DNA of 64,000 bases from Holothuria scabra. Its lineage: Eukaryota > Echinodermata > Holothuroidea > Aspidochirotida > Holothuriidae. Location of the stretch: positions 34,063,905-34,127,904 of the forward strand of contig CM074179.1 of the NCBI GenBank assembly GCA_037179385.1, in the 5' to 3' direction. The notes beneath the pieces are model-generated. The model searched no databases. It was given only the letters and a program-made list of their open reading frames with translations, and had not been told where the DNA came from. The position numbers were made by a program, and so were the translations under genes. Of this stretch, positions 10,737 through 20,227 are shown in pieces. The first letter of the stretch is position 1, and every line of letters begins with the position of its first letter.

Positions 10737-11990
10737 AATAATCGGCCGTTTAGGCCGGAATGTCAGAAAAATTAGAAGCGATAATAAATCACTCAAAATA
10801 TGAACTAAGGAGAGATCTGCGCTGTTGAGAGCGGAATTTGAGTTTGCTTCCGAAACAAAGTTAGCTCTAATAAGGGAGTCGCTCAAGTTTGGTGCACGTT
10901 TATAGGCTATGAGCGGAGGTTTCGGAAATAGCTTTTTTAGTGTCGGACGGGCGGTAATCAAGTGCCAATGTTTAGTTAAACATGTTTTTAAGTCCTTAGT
11001 TTTAATATGTGGTGAGTAGAGGAACTTAAAAACCAAAGGCGGTGTGGATTCTTTAATTCTTGGTGATAATTGTGAAATGCGCTCCTCAAAATTAATTTCG
11101 GAAGTTATATCCGAAATGTAGGAGTCTGGGTAATTTCGCCGAATCAGATTTTCTTTGAAAGAGATGACTTTAGTGTTAAAGTCTTGGCGATTGTTACACA
11201 GACGTAAGCGTCGGAGGGTTTCACCTTTAATAAATCCCTTGAAACAGCTTTCTGGGTGGCTTGAGTTACGGGATAAATATTGAAATGTTTCGCTTGGTTT
11301 AGAATATGTGCGGGTATCAAGATAATTAGAGAGTGCGAAACGATTTCCTTTAAAGATATTAATATCAAGGTAGTTGATATCTGAATACGATGATTCATAG
11401 GTGAATTTCAAGGTGGGATGTAAAGTATTTATATGATCCACAAAGGTTTTCAGTTCTTCTTTAGTACCGTCAAAAAAGAGAAGGATATCATCTCTTTATC
11501 TCAACCAGCGAATAATCTGCTTGGAGAGGGGTAATATCTCGTTCTCAAAATGATGAAATGTAATGTCGGCTATTTCCGGTGAAGATTCTGAGCCCATTGC
11601 TACACCTACTGTTTGTAGGTAATAGTTAGTGTCGAATTTAAAACAATTGCGTTTTATTATGAGCTCAAGCATTTCACGGAAGGATTTGGTAGAAATTTTA
11701 GGTAACGAGTACAAGCCGTCGTCGGATACTGCGTATGCGTTAGTGCAGGCAAGGATAGCTTCGTTTTGGGGTATATTGGTGTACATGCCGACTACATCAA
11801 GGGTAACCAAAAGAATATTGTCGGGTAGTTTTAGATTTTCTATCAACTCCAGGATATGATTTGTATCCTTCACGTAAGTCGGTTGTTTTTGAACCAGCGG
11901 GAGGAGAAAAAAATCTAAGAATTCGGATATTTGTTGGGTAGGTCCGCCACAACCAGAGCTCCGTTTTCTCCTGGCAAGGTGTGTATTTAG
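10725..11990 (-). pseudogene. Penelope-like reverse transcriptase, broken
   Basis: The minus strand reads FLLPLVQKQPTYVKDTNHIL (about 11860-11920), then LVTLDVVGMYTNIPQNEAIL, the RT motif A of Penelope-like elements (usual form 'LDV.GLYTNIP'). AMGSESSPEIADI follows, then an in-frame stop near 11498, and the frame resumes with DHINTLHPTLKFTYE and LDINIFKGNRFAL. The 11496-11873 and 10725-11441 frames are two halves of one protein. The C-terminus runs straight to the ribozyme-like motif at 10.7 kb with no GIY-YIG domain, so the endonuclease is lost or was never present. Confidence 0.85.
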
Positions 11991-12084
11991 TGCTGTTGAT
12001 AGTGAGATGCCCTTTGCGTACTTCGTCCGTTATTGGGGGGGGGGGGGGGTTGTCATTCCGTGGGTTCTTTCCGTCCCTGTTTAG

Positions 12085-12621
12085 TAATAGTTTGTCCCAC
12101 AGCGGGAGATCCTCAAAGACATATTGTCACATGAGGGTACTCTCCGTATGATGTCAATTGTAGGGGAGGTTTCGCAGTCCAGCGCGGGGGACTTGTACCG
12201 GGCTATTTTTGATGACTTGGCTGGCCGGGTCCATCCAAGCGACTATGCCTTTCAGTCGGAAGTGTGGTCCGTAGTGCACAGCAAGTCACTAGGCTACCGC
12301 CGGCGAGACCCGCTGTGGCGAATTGCGCATGATGCCATTGTAACCAATCTCAAGCGCCTTCGGTGGCGTCTTGGAGATGGCATATGTCCCCGCGCTGGAT
12401 GTACAAAGTGGGAGAGTGTGCCCCATGTGTGTTGGCATTGTGGTTTTGTGGCCCTCCTCTGGGAGTGGTTTCAAGTCCTGGCTGACCGGCTAATGTTTTG
12501 CAACACTAGGGCGGTCAGCCAGGACTATGCATTGTATGGTCTATCGCCTCCACCATGCAATGCAAGTGTTCGTGGCATACTCACTTTTGTTTCGGCCTCC
12601 ATCAAGTTGGCGTCGGTATGA
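12085..12621 (+). pseudogene. Tx1 LINE C-terminal coding remnant
   Basis: It opens with REILKDILSHEGTLRMMSIV and continues in one frame to a stop at 12621. The middle contains GDGICPRAGCTKWESVPHVC with WHCGFVALLWEW. This Cys/His-rich C-terminal segment, with 'C...E...H..W.C....LW', is standard for Tx1/L1-type ORF2. The frame is open for about 170 codons. It is the continuation of the RT interrupted at 10430. Confidence 0.8.
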
Positions 12622-13200
12622 ACGGAAATTAAACTGAGGGTCGAGGCGACTTTGTTCGTTTGCCGAGGTCCACGTTTGGCAGACGTTGGGGGCCAATTGT
12701 TTCGGTGCGGGCGGGCGGGTGATAGCTAATATGTAAATAGCCGTGTTTGCTTCTCTGTGGCCCTTTTCTGTTTGATTTGGTAATGTGTAAATAGGTGAGT
12801 TTGTAAATAGCCCTGGGAACTGGGTTGGGTTCTGGGTGGTTTTGTAAATTCTTGACACAGAAATCTGGTTTGCGTCCACAATGGTATGAATTCTGTACAT
12901 AGTTCAAGTTATGTTTTCGTCCCGTCTGGTCTGAGTTCTCTTATTAGTTCTCCGTGCCCGTTTTCATGTACGTAAAAAGTACGGCTTAGAAGGCTTCTGA
13001 TACGCTTTACACAAAGGTAGTGCACTAATAAAGTTTGGTCCAGTCATATATGGTCCAGATATGGGACATATATGCACCATATTTGTCTCCTTAATATGGG
13101 ATCAATGCAGTAAATCTTTATATCAACCATACTTGGTACTGCTTTATACGGGATCAGTATGGAATAGCTTTATATAAACCATATATGGTATTGCATTATA
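12622..13200. other. Tx1 3' UTR, then TIR-element interior
   Basis: 12622-12980 is GT-rich, with repeated 'tgtaaatag' words, and fits the Tx1 3' UTR. From 13020, ccatatatgg/ccagatat words return, which belong to the enclosing TIR element. Confidence 0.5.
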
Positions 13201-14610
13201 TCCCTTATAAAAAAATCCCACATAATTCCTACAGGAATCAGCATGTGGGATTTATGTGGGTTTTTGGGCATGTGGGAAAAAATTCCCACCTAATTCCCAC
13301 ATGAATGTGGGAAAAATTCCCACATAAATCCCACATGCTGGTCATCCCTTCCCATACTGGGTTCTACCATATTCTTGAAGGGGGATTTTTCAATGTACTC
13401 AGGTCTTCATCATTATTTTCCATTCATCATCATCTGCAGGCACACTACTGTATACATGTGCAGTAAAAAGTCACAGTATAATGTTCCTATGAATTAACGT
13501 GTGTCCAAAAGAGTTTTATGGCTGAATTTAAATGTAATGTTCACCTTAAAGTTCTTGCCAAACTGGATACACGATTGTTTCTTCATCAAAATATTTTGTG
13601 AAGGCACGTACAAAATAAAAGTCCACTAGATGCAACTGGTTTTAGAATCAATATGTTTGAAATTCATCCAAGTTTGTTTGCAACACAATTACTGATTCCT
13701 TTTAAAGTACATCACATTGCCTGCATGTGTTCTGATGCATGCAGCCTGTTCTTCAGAATAATTTGCGACAAAGGCATGTGCAAAATCCTGCTGAATGTGT
13801 CCACAAGAAAAGTCCACTAGATGCAACTTGTTTAAGAGTTAAATGGTATGTTTGAAATTTGTCCAAGTTTCAAGTTGTATGCAACACAATAACTGATTCC
13901 TTTAACAGCACATCCCATTGCCTGCATGTGTTTTGAATATGAGAGTCCAGTTGCTGAGGCTACACCTTATAAAAAAATATCTAAGTCCATGCAACAAAAC
14001 AGCACTCAGACTTAGTCACTTACTTAACAGTATTCAGCACATATAAAGTCCACAGCCTCCACCATTTACAACTGCACAGTGTGCATCCACTCTCGCTGCT
14101 TGCTAACTATTAACTGCTGACCGCTGTATACAACACACTGTTAAACTGGTACACTACTTGCTTTCCTATACAGCTCAACACTGCATGTGCATGTACCATA
14201 CAAAGACTCCTTTGAAAAGGGCTTTGTTGTGATAGAGCCTTTGAATAAGCCAATCACAATAGACTTCCTTCAAAGCTATTCACTGCACAATCCACACAGC
14301 CATTTTGTGCCTTCCCATATGGGGAATTTAACTTCCCATGTGAAGAGTTGAGTTCTTATATGGGAAACTGAACTCCCCATGTGGGAATTTAACTTCCCAC
14401 ATGGGGATTTCAACTTTCCATATGGGAATTTCAATTCTCGTGTGGGAATTCAACTTTTTGATGTGGGAAACTCGCACAGGCTGAATATTATCCCACATAA
14501 TTCCTGTAGGAAGTTGTAACTTCCTATAGGAAATTGCAAATTCCTATAGGAAGTTTTCATTTTCCTACAGGAATTATGTGGGAATTTTGTGGGTTTTTTT
14601 TTATAAGGGA
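13201..14610. mobile_element. Nested TIR element with cccttataaaaa ends
   Basis: The left end (tcccttataaaaaaatccca, then cataattcctacagg) is mirrored by the right end (cctacaggaattatgtggg ... ttataaggga at 14610). Short palindromic words (tgtgggaa/ttcccaca, cctatagg) repeat in both subterminal regions (13210-13345 and 14310-14600). No transposase frame is seen in the 1.41 kb, so it is non-autonomous. Its ends begin CCCTTA like the enclosing element, which suggests the same superfamily. No clear TSD is visible. Confidence 0.65.
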
Positions 14611-14837
14611 TGGTTCATAGCTGTTCCAGATAAAGATCTGATCCAGATAAAATTTTATCTGGCCCATATATGGCTTAGATCTGGTTCTGGCCAGATCAAG
14701 GTTATATCTGTCCAATTTTTTATCTGGCCCAGATATAAATCCCATATCTGCAGCAGATATGGGCCAGATATGAAATCTATATCTGGTCCATATGTGGAAT
14801 TTCATATTCGGCCCATATCTGGATTTGGAGTAAGGGA

Positions 14838-15627
14838 TTTCAGTTCGTACACATTAAAAATGAGTAAAGAGATCTATTGCGATATATTATTGCCATCACA
14901 ATATCAAATACCTGTTTTTTCTTTCAATTTATCTTGTGTAACATGTAGGTCATTTATTCATAGGTCAAATTGTGCATTGATCATGTAGCCATTGAAGTTT
15001 ATGTATGGAAATCAGTAATATACGTAAGAAACAAATACTTCGTCCTGGTGGCAGCTTTCTTTGTCACTTACACATTCTATTTGGAACACGTTTCTAACGC
15101 AGTTATTACTCAAAATTTTGTTTTGACTCTTCTTTTGAGCCAGGTATTAAAAGGGAGGCGCATACTCCACCTACGAGAAAAGATTAATTGTATTTATTTT
15201 TACAGAGAACACATATTTTCAATCAGGGACCATAATAGGAAACAAACGTACTAAAGGAGGGCGAGTTAATTATATGCCTTAGATTGTGACGTGTATATAT
15301 ACATACCAATTTGATAGACGTTAGACGGTAGCCACAAAATCAACTTCTTCGTTCTATCTGGAAAGGATGTTACAACTTTGGGTTCAAGTTCTCATATAGA
15401 ATTTGATATGAGCATTTGGCCAGAGTTTTCAATGGAACAAATTTAATTTCGAATAATATAAATGGATAAGGATTTATTTGCCAGTGTGGAAAAGGCATTT
15501 GTTTTTTCTGACGCCCATATGGAACTTATACTAAGGGAAGGCGCATTTTTCCGGCATGATTTAAAGTCAAGTTCAAGCTCTTGCTCAGCCATACTGAATC
15601 GTCCACATTATGTCGAAGCGGATTCTT
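14838..15627. other. Intron DNA with small open frames
   Basis: Intronic sequence to the right of the large TIR element. An 86-codon frame starts at 15462. No recognised gene. Confidence 0.4.
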
Positions 15628-15722
15628 TAAAACATGTACGATTGGACGAGGTCTTCATGTTAGGGTGGTATGCTACTGGCATGAGAAGAGCCATCGATAC
15701 ACTTTTTAAGATTTCCTCATGA
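15462..15722 (+). CDS. Unrecognised 86-codon open frame, partly duplicated
   Basis: The frame begins MDKDLFASVEKAFVF and ends before the tail exon. I do not recognise it. Its 3' part (LDEVFMLGWYAT...MR.AI.TLF) is present again at about 16865-16948 in the tandem copy. There a 15-bp net insertion keeps the frame before a TAA. Preservation of frame in both copies hints at coding, but the duplicated stretch is short. It could be a separate exon or chance. Confidence 0.25.
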   Translation: MDKDLFASVEKAFVFSDAHMELILREGAFFRHDLKSSSSSCSAILNRPHYVEADSLKHVRLDEVFMLGWYATGMRRAIDTLFKISS

Positions 15723-15752
15723 TCATGTGCACATGTATCTCTTCCTCCTCAG

Positions 15753-15980
15753 ATGGTGGACGATAATGAAGAGATGAACGGCTCATCTGCATTTACGGGC
15801 CATGAAGTAATGTCACCTGACGATCACCTGGAAGAAAACTTCGCCCCTATTCTTGATGAAGATGATAATGTTCACATAGACGATTTACAGGAGTTTGTAA
15901 TGCTTGAAGGGACATCCAAAATAGAGGAAGGTGTCCCCACGCATACGTTTGGAACCAACAATGTCTATGTAGAATCATAA
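15753..15980 (+). CDS. Acidic C-terminal tail exon, copy 1
   Basis: The acceptor (cttcctcctcag) ends at 15752 and the exon is open in phase 0 for 75 codons to a TAA at 15980. It is strongly acidic (DDNEEMNGSS, DEDDNVHIDD) and ends FGTNNVYVES. The end has one tyrosine that could be a docking site. No domain is recognised. Phase 0 matches the donor at 4477, so I infer it is the C-terminal tail of the kinase: SDDELM joined to MVDDNEE. It could instead be the last exon of an unrelated gene. Confidence 0.55.
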   Translation: MVDDNEEMNGSSAFTGHEVMSPDDHLEENFAPILDEDDNVHIDDLQEFVMLEGTSKIEEGVPTHTFGTNNVYVES

Positions 15981-16012
15981 ATAGGTTATGCAATTTTACA
16001 ACTTCGCGCAAC

Positions 16013-16677
16013 TTCCAGTTACCACAGGGGTAAAACTGAAGGAAAAGGGAAAGTAAAAAGATAAAACGGGGGTGGGATGGGGTCAATTTCTACTAAAAAG
16101 AAAGCAAGGCGGGAGTCACGCCAGAAATTTCTATAAAGTTTACTTTCCTTGAGAAAGCGAAGAACAACGGAAGAATCTGTTCAAGCTAAGTTTTTAGCTC
16201 AGATACGGTGTAGTAAATCTGGTGAATATTGAACTAATCAAAACAGTAAACGAAAATGTGACTGACGGTGACAGCAGAGTCACAGGGTAAACATTATGGT
16301 TTGTCATCCCCATGAAGTAAATAGGCATGGGTTAGGTATGTGTATGTGGGCCCTTGTCAGAACCAAGTTATCCCTCCGTTTGGTAGAGGCTCCATTTCGT
16401 CCAGTTCCTACCGTAGGTTTTACTTGGCACAATTTGTTTTCGGGAAAGGAATCCCACTGCTATTTTGATTTTATAATGCCATTGATATTAGGGCGGTAGT
16501 CAGTGTGAGGCGAGTAGATGTTGGTGACGTCCATCTGTAAGACGTCTTTAGCAAGTATGTCGTCTCCTTCATTTCCTGGTATTCCCACGTGACTAGGGCC
16601 AAACGCAAGCACAACTGATTTCCGTAGCTGAATCAGATTCGAGTAACCTTCACGGGGATCTGTTACCAAAGGGCATT
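16013..16677 (-). mobile_element. Nimb/I-like LINE fragment inside tail-exon copy 1
   Basis: The minus strand carries the RNase H C-terminus (GPSHVGIPGNEGDDILAKDV, 16460-16669) and the C-terminal end of ORF2. The family 3' terminus is missing (it starts within the 3' UTR near cagttac) and the 5' side is truncated in RNase H. Comparison with copy 2 of the host duplication gives both insertion boundaries to within a few bases. Confidence 0.75.
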
Positions 16678-16848
16678 TCAGCTAATAGACGGATCATAGT
16701 TGCCTTACCTGTAAGTGTAGTGTTGGGTTTTGCTAACTGCTTTCACACTTACATGAAATGAGAAATGATGTATACAAAAATTAGCTGGTGTTTTCTGTTT
16801 ATCAATATTATGTTTATGTTATATATATTATATATGTTTATCAATGAC

Positions 16849-17408
16849 GAAAGACATTGTTCAATTGGACGAAGTCTTCATGTTAGGGTGGTATGCTACT
16901 CTAAAACCTTCTAAAAGCATGAGAGGAGCCATCGCGACACTTTTTTAAGATTCCATTATTATCATGTGCACATTTTTCCACAGATGATGAACGATAATGA
17001 AGAAATGAACGGTTCATCTGCACTTACGGGTTATGAAGTATTGTCACCTGACAATCACCTAGGACAAAACTTCGCCCCTATACTTTATGAAGATGATAAT
17101 GTTAACAAAGACGATTCACAGGACTTTGTGTTGTTTGAAGGGACATCCAAAATAGAGGAAGGTGTCCCCACGCATACTTTTGGAACAAACAATGTCTACG
17201 TAGCATCAAAAATAAGTTATGCAATTTTACAACTTTGCGCCACTTCAGCTCGTGCGATTACCGCTTTCGTGCATATCTAGCGCTAATAAACGGCTCATAG
17301 TTGCCTTAGCTGTAGTTGTAGGGTTGGTTTTTGCCTACTGTCTTCACTTTTACCTGATATGAGAAATGATGTGTAGAAAAATGAGCTGGTCTTTCCTGTT
17401 TATCAGTG
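16849..17408 (+). repeat. Tandem duplication, copy 2 (tail exon unit)
   Basis: Head-to-tail copy of 15628-16806 without the LINE insertion, about 40 bp after copy 1. It preserves the splice acceptor and the exon frame. Confidence 0.85.
16984..17280 (+). CDS. Acidic C-terminal tail exon, copy 2, stop lost
   Basis: The acceptor (catttttccacag) ends at 16983 and the exon is open in phase 0 (MMNDNEEMNGSSALTGYEV). It aligns codon for codon with copy 1. The copy 1 stop TAA reads AAA here, so the frame runs 22 residues further to a TAG at 17280, ending ARAITAFVHI. Changes between the copies are spread through the exon but no frame break has occurred, which fits retention of coding function. It may be an alternative last exon. 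Confidence 0.5.
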   Translation: MMNDNEEMNGSSALTGYEVLSPDNHLGQNFAPILYEDDNVNKDDSQDFVLFEGTSKIEEGVPTHTFGTNNVYVASKISYAILQLCATSARAITAFVHI

Positions 17409-20219
17409 ATAAACGTTTCGCTTGGTATCTATGTCGACGAAGTATAAGAAAGATACGGGGTTGCTAAATGAGCAAGTTGCTCAAAAAACAGACCAAAAGG
17501 TGCAAAAGATTACGCATATTACACCACAGCAAGAAATTTATTCCTGGCGTGCAACATTAGTGAATGTGACAAGTAATTTGGGTGCTAGGATGAGGGGGAG
17601 GGTACAGTGTTGGCGGCGGCAGGGCATGGATCAATGGTTTCACCGAGAAGTCAACAAGGACCACAGATCCCGAATGGGTGATTTTGAACACTTGGCAAGT
17701 GAATATCCGATATTTTTGTATTATTTCAAACAAATGCTAAAATAACGACTGCTTTCATTTTATGTACAAGCCATGGAATCGGAGGGGTAGAAATTTTTTG
17801 AAATATTCTCTACGCTCTGGGTCAACTAATTAGTCTTCCGGGAAGAGTAATTTTAATCGGGCAAAAAGATAAAGCATCTTGCAGTTGGCTAATTTAGTTT
17901 TAATTCAACCTTTTAATGCAGGGAGAAACTCAAACTAGACGGGCCTATATAAAAGGTTGATCTGATGGAACAGTCCTACAGCCAAAGTACCCAGCCATAA
18001 ACGCCATCACCCAGCCATAAACGCCATCTAACAAGTACACAGTAATTATGTTTTGCCTTATTTTCCCCTTCCATTCAAAAATGTTCATTAACTCTGTACT
18101 TGACAAAATTTGCATCAGAAAAGGTGAAAATTTTTTTGAATTTATTGATGAAATGACTCCTAAATACACCCTCACTGTTTTAGAGGAACTCCTGTACCCA
18201 GTACAGACAACCTAGAAAAGTCTATAAGTAAACTGGCGGGGAAGGTCAGATGTTCTATTTCGGTTTCAGACGTTCGTAGTTCATTTTCATCTCTGACAAC
18301 CTTTAGTTCTCTAGATTGCCCTTGAATAATCAACGCTCCATGACAGGACACTTTCGTAGCGTACCGTAAAACCCGTTGCGGTCCACTTTTCATCAATGGG
18401 CATGTTGTTATTTAGGATTCGGACAAACGGGACATGTCTGTTATTAAGGAGTCGGGCAAACGGTCCAAATTTCACCTTCATTAGCTATTTTACATCAATA
18501 CCCCTAACGTGATTGCCCTCTAAAGTTTTATATTTTTTCAACAAAGACGTTGTCCCTCCCCCCCCCCTTTTGTCATACTGCCCTCCCTTTTTAGAATATA
18601 TTGTTATGTTACTATTTGTTCACTATATTGCCTTGACGAAGGACTCGTGAAGAGGTCGAAAGCCTGACAAAGTAGTTTTTGTTTTGATGTGATTAGTATT
18701 TTGTATACATGTATATTACCAGTAACAGTAAGCAGTAACATAATTTCCTCAACCATTATGTGTCTGCTATTATTGTTCAACTTGCACTGGTTCTTCCCTT
18801 TCGCAATATTGTTATTCCTTCATTTTAGTGATGCTTTATTTCAAAGCCCTTGAAAGAAAAATTAATCTGTCAGTGAAAAAATGAGGAATAAGGAAAATCT
18901 GCTGCCATGTTGGATTTATACAACTAAATATTCAGTTTATTAGGTTTCCTTAAACATCCAAAATTACGCCACGTTAGAACTAAATCAAATGTAACTTTAA
19001 TACTTCTTTCCCAGGGCAAGAAATGTTAACACTGGGATAATTCGAATTTTCTCCTAAGGCCATTGCAGCAACGCAAATCCGCACTTATGTTTCATTCAAT
19101 AGTTTAAATAACAAGCAGCAGGTTTCATTTATTTCGTTGCACGATAGTAGACAAAACCAATACAAAATAGTTGGTTCTATTAAGAGCTCTCAAATGACAA
19201 CAAAGTCAAAATTGTGTATTTTTGTGGCATTTTTGGAAAATTATTCAAAAATTTTGTTAAGCATTTGTTTCCACTGCAATACTTCATTCCTTATTCATGG
19301 AATGTCCCAAAATGATTTTTTCAAGTTTCATCTGTTGTCATTTCGTTGTAACATGACGTTATGTTGCATTAATGTTGTAGAGCCATTTCGAGCTCAAATC
19401 TGTCAAAAGCTATTGTTATTAATACAGGATGGCGGTGATTTTATACACAATTAGACCTGACGTATCCGTTTAATTTCTCCTACAACTTTATTAGACCATA
19501 ATAGTACTGCGCGTGATAAATTGGTGGATATATTGAAAGTTCAGTTTAATCTGATCTAATATACCGACAAACCGACCGACCGACTGACTAGCGAACTTGT
19601 GATCCATACAAATTGATCTTTTCCTTCATCTGATCGAACCAAATGGTAAAACCATGCTTCAACAAACCAAGCTTATGATGATATTATAATTATCTCCCCC
19701 TGAATTGCCAGATGCAGATCGTCTGAAGAAAACAAATCCCTCTAGCAAATGATATTATGTTGTACAATGCAGCCAAGATGGAATCAATCGAGTTGTTTCC
19801 TTCCGTACCTACATCTTTGCCAAGGCCAATAATATAGAAAATAAGACTGAACTTGTTTTAGGTGAGGTATGGGGGAAGGACGGCAAGATGGGGAAGGACG
19901 AAATGACTCCCGTTAAAACGGAAGTAGGCGCAATGCTCTTAGTCGTTTTTTTGTGTGACAGTTTGGACTAGCCATTTTGGTGTCAACTTGACGTGATTTC
20001 CTAACACATCCGAAATTAGCCTGAATGGACTTTTTGACATGAAAACATAACATCAGACAATTGTAGTATGTATTACAGCTTGAACATAAAGTTGAAATAT
20101 TAAAACTAAATGCGGTCAAAACTAAAGGGGTTCACCGCAACCAATGGCTTTATCATCGGTTCAATCCATCCATAAACACATTTTACGTTAAGAAGAAATT
20201 TGACAAATCTAAAAAGTGA
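17409..20219. other. No gene supported
   Basis: Open frames at 17422-17745 (+, 107 codons) and 19137-19454 (+, 105 codons) are unrecognised. About 17770-17870 resembles 21930-22010 inside the hAT-like region ('ttctctacgctc', 'gggca.ag'), so it is probably a transposon scrap. A hammerhead-like string occurs at about 18634-18670. Confidence 0.4.
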
Positions 20220-20227
20220 CCCGTCCC

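Larger units (their letters stand above)
10440..12050 (-). mobile_element. Penelope-like element inserted in the Tx1 LINE
   Basis: Tx1 coding sequence stops at about 10430 and resumes at about 12085 (REILKDILSHEGTLR). The DNA between carries a Penelope-like RT on the minus strand and, downstream of it, a hammerhead-like motif, as is known for this class. The exact ends are unclear; a 15-base G run sits at the right junction (12035-12049). No GIY-YIG endonuclease is seen. Confidence 0.75.
8440..12980 (+). mobile_element. 5'-truncated Tx1-clade (L1 group) LINE, interrupted
   Basis: The order on + is: end of the AP endonuclease (PISDHDAVAVSF near 8560), RT (about 8860-10400), an interruption by a Penelope-like element, then the C-terminal zinc-knuckle-like region (about 12085-12621) and a 3' UTR to about 12980. 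The 3' terminus (cccgttttcatgtacgt) resembles, on the opposite strand, the ends of short repeats at 23.6, 26.4 and 27.2 kb, so those look like truncated copies of the same family. Numerous frameshifts make it non-functional. Confidence 0.8.
7425..14837. mobile_element. Large TIR element, non-autonomous, heavily nested
   Basis: The left end (7425-7450, tcccttactccaaatccaga...) and right end (14812-14837) are perfect inverted repeats of 26 bp. Subterminal DNA at both ends is rich in ccagatat/atatctgg motifs, and the left side expands into a 65-bp tandem array. I found no transposase frame in the element's own DNA. A Tx1 LINE (about 8440-12980) and a smaller TIR element (13201-14610) lie inside, so the original element was probably about 1.5 kb. 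No clear target-site duplication is visible, so the superfamily is unresolved. Confidence 0.65.
4477..15752 (+). other. Long transposon-filled intron of the kinase gene (inferred)
   Basis: About 11.3 kb separates the kinase C-lobe exon from the tail exon. Almost all of it is mobile DNA: a Nimb fragment, a nested TIR element, a Tx1 LINE and a Penelope-like element. That it is one intron is an inference from phase compatibility (phase 0 on both sides) and strand. Confidence 0.5.
15628..16806 (+). repeat. Tandem duplication, copy 1 (tail exon unit)
   Basis: This aligns with 16849-17408: shared upstream intron (attggacga.gtcttcatgtt), the tail exon, and downstream DNA (catagttgcctta ... gagaaatgatgt ... 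agctggt). Copy 1 is interrupted by a LINE fragment at about 16013-16677 that copy 2 lacks. The duplication therefore came first and the insertion later. Confidence 0.85.
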
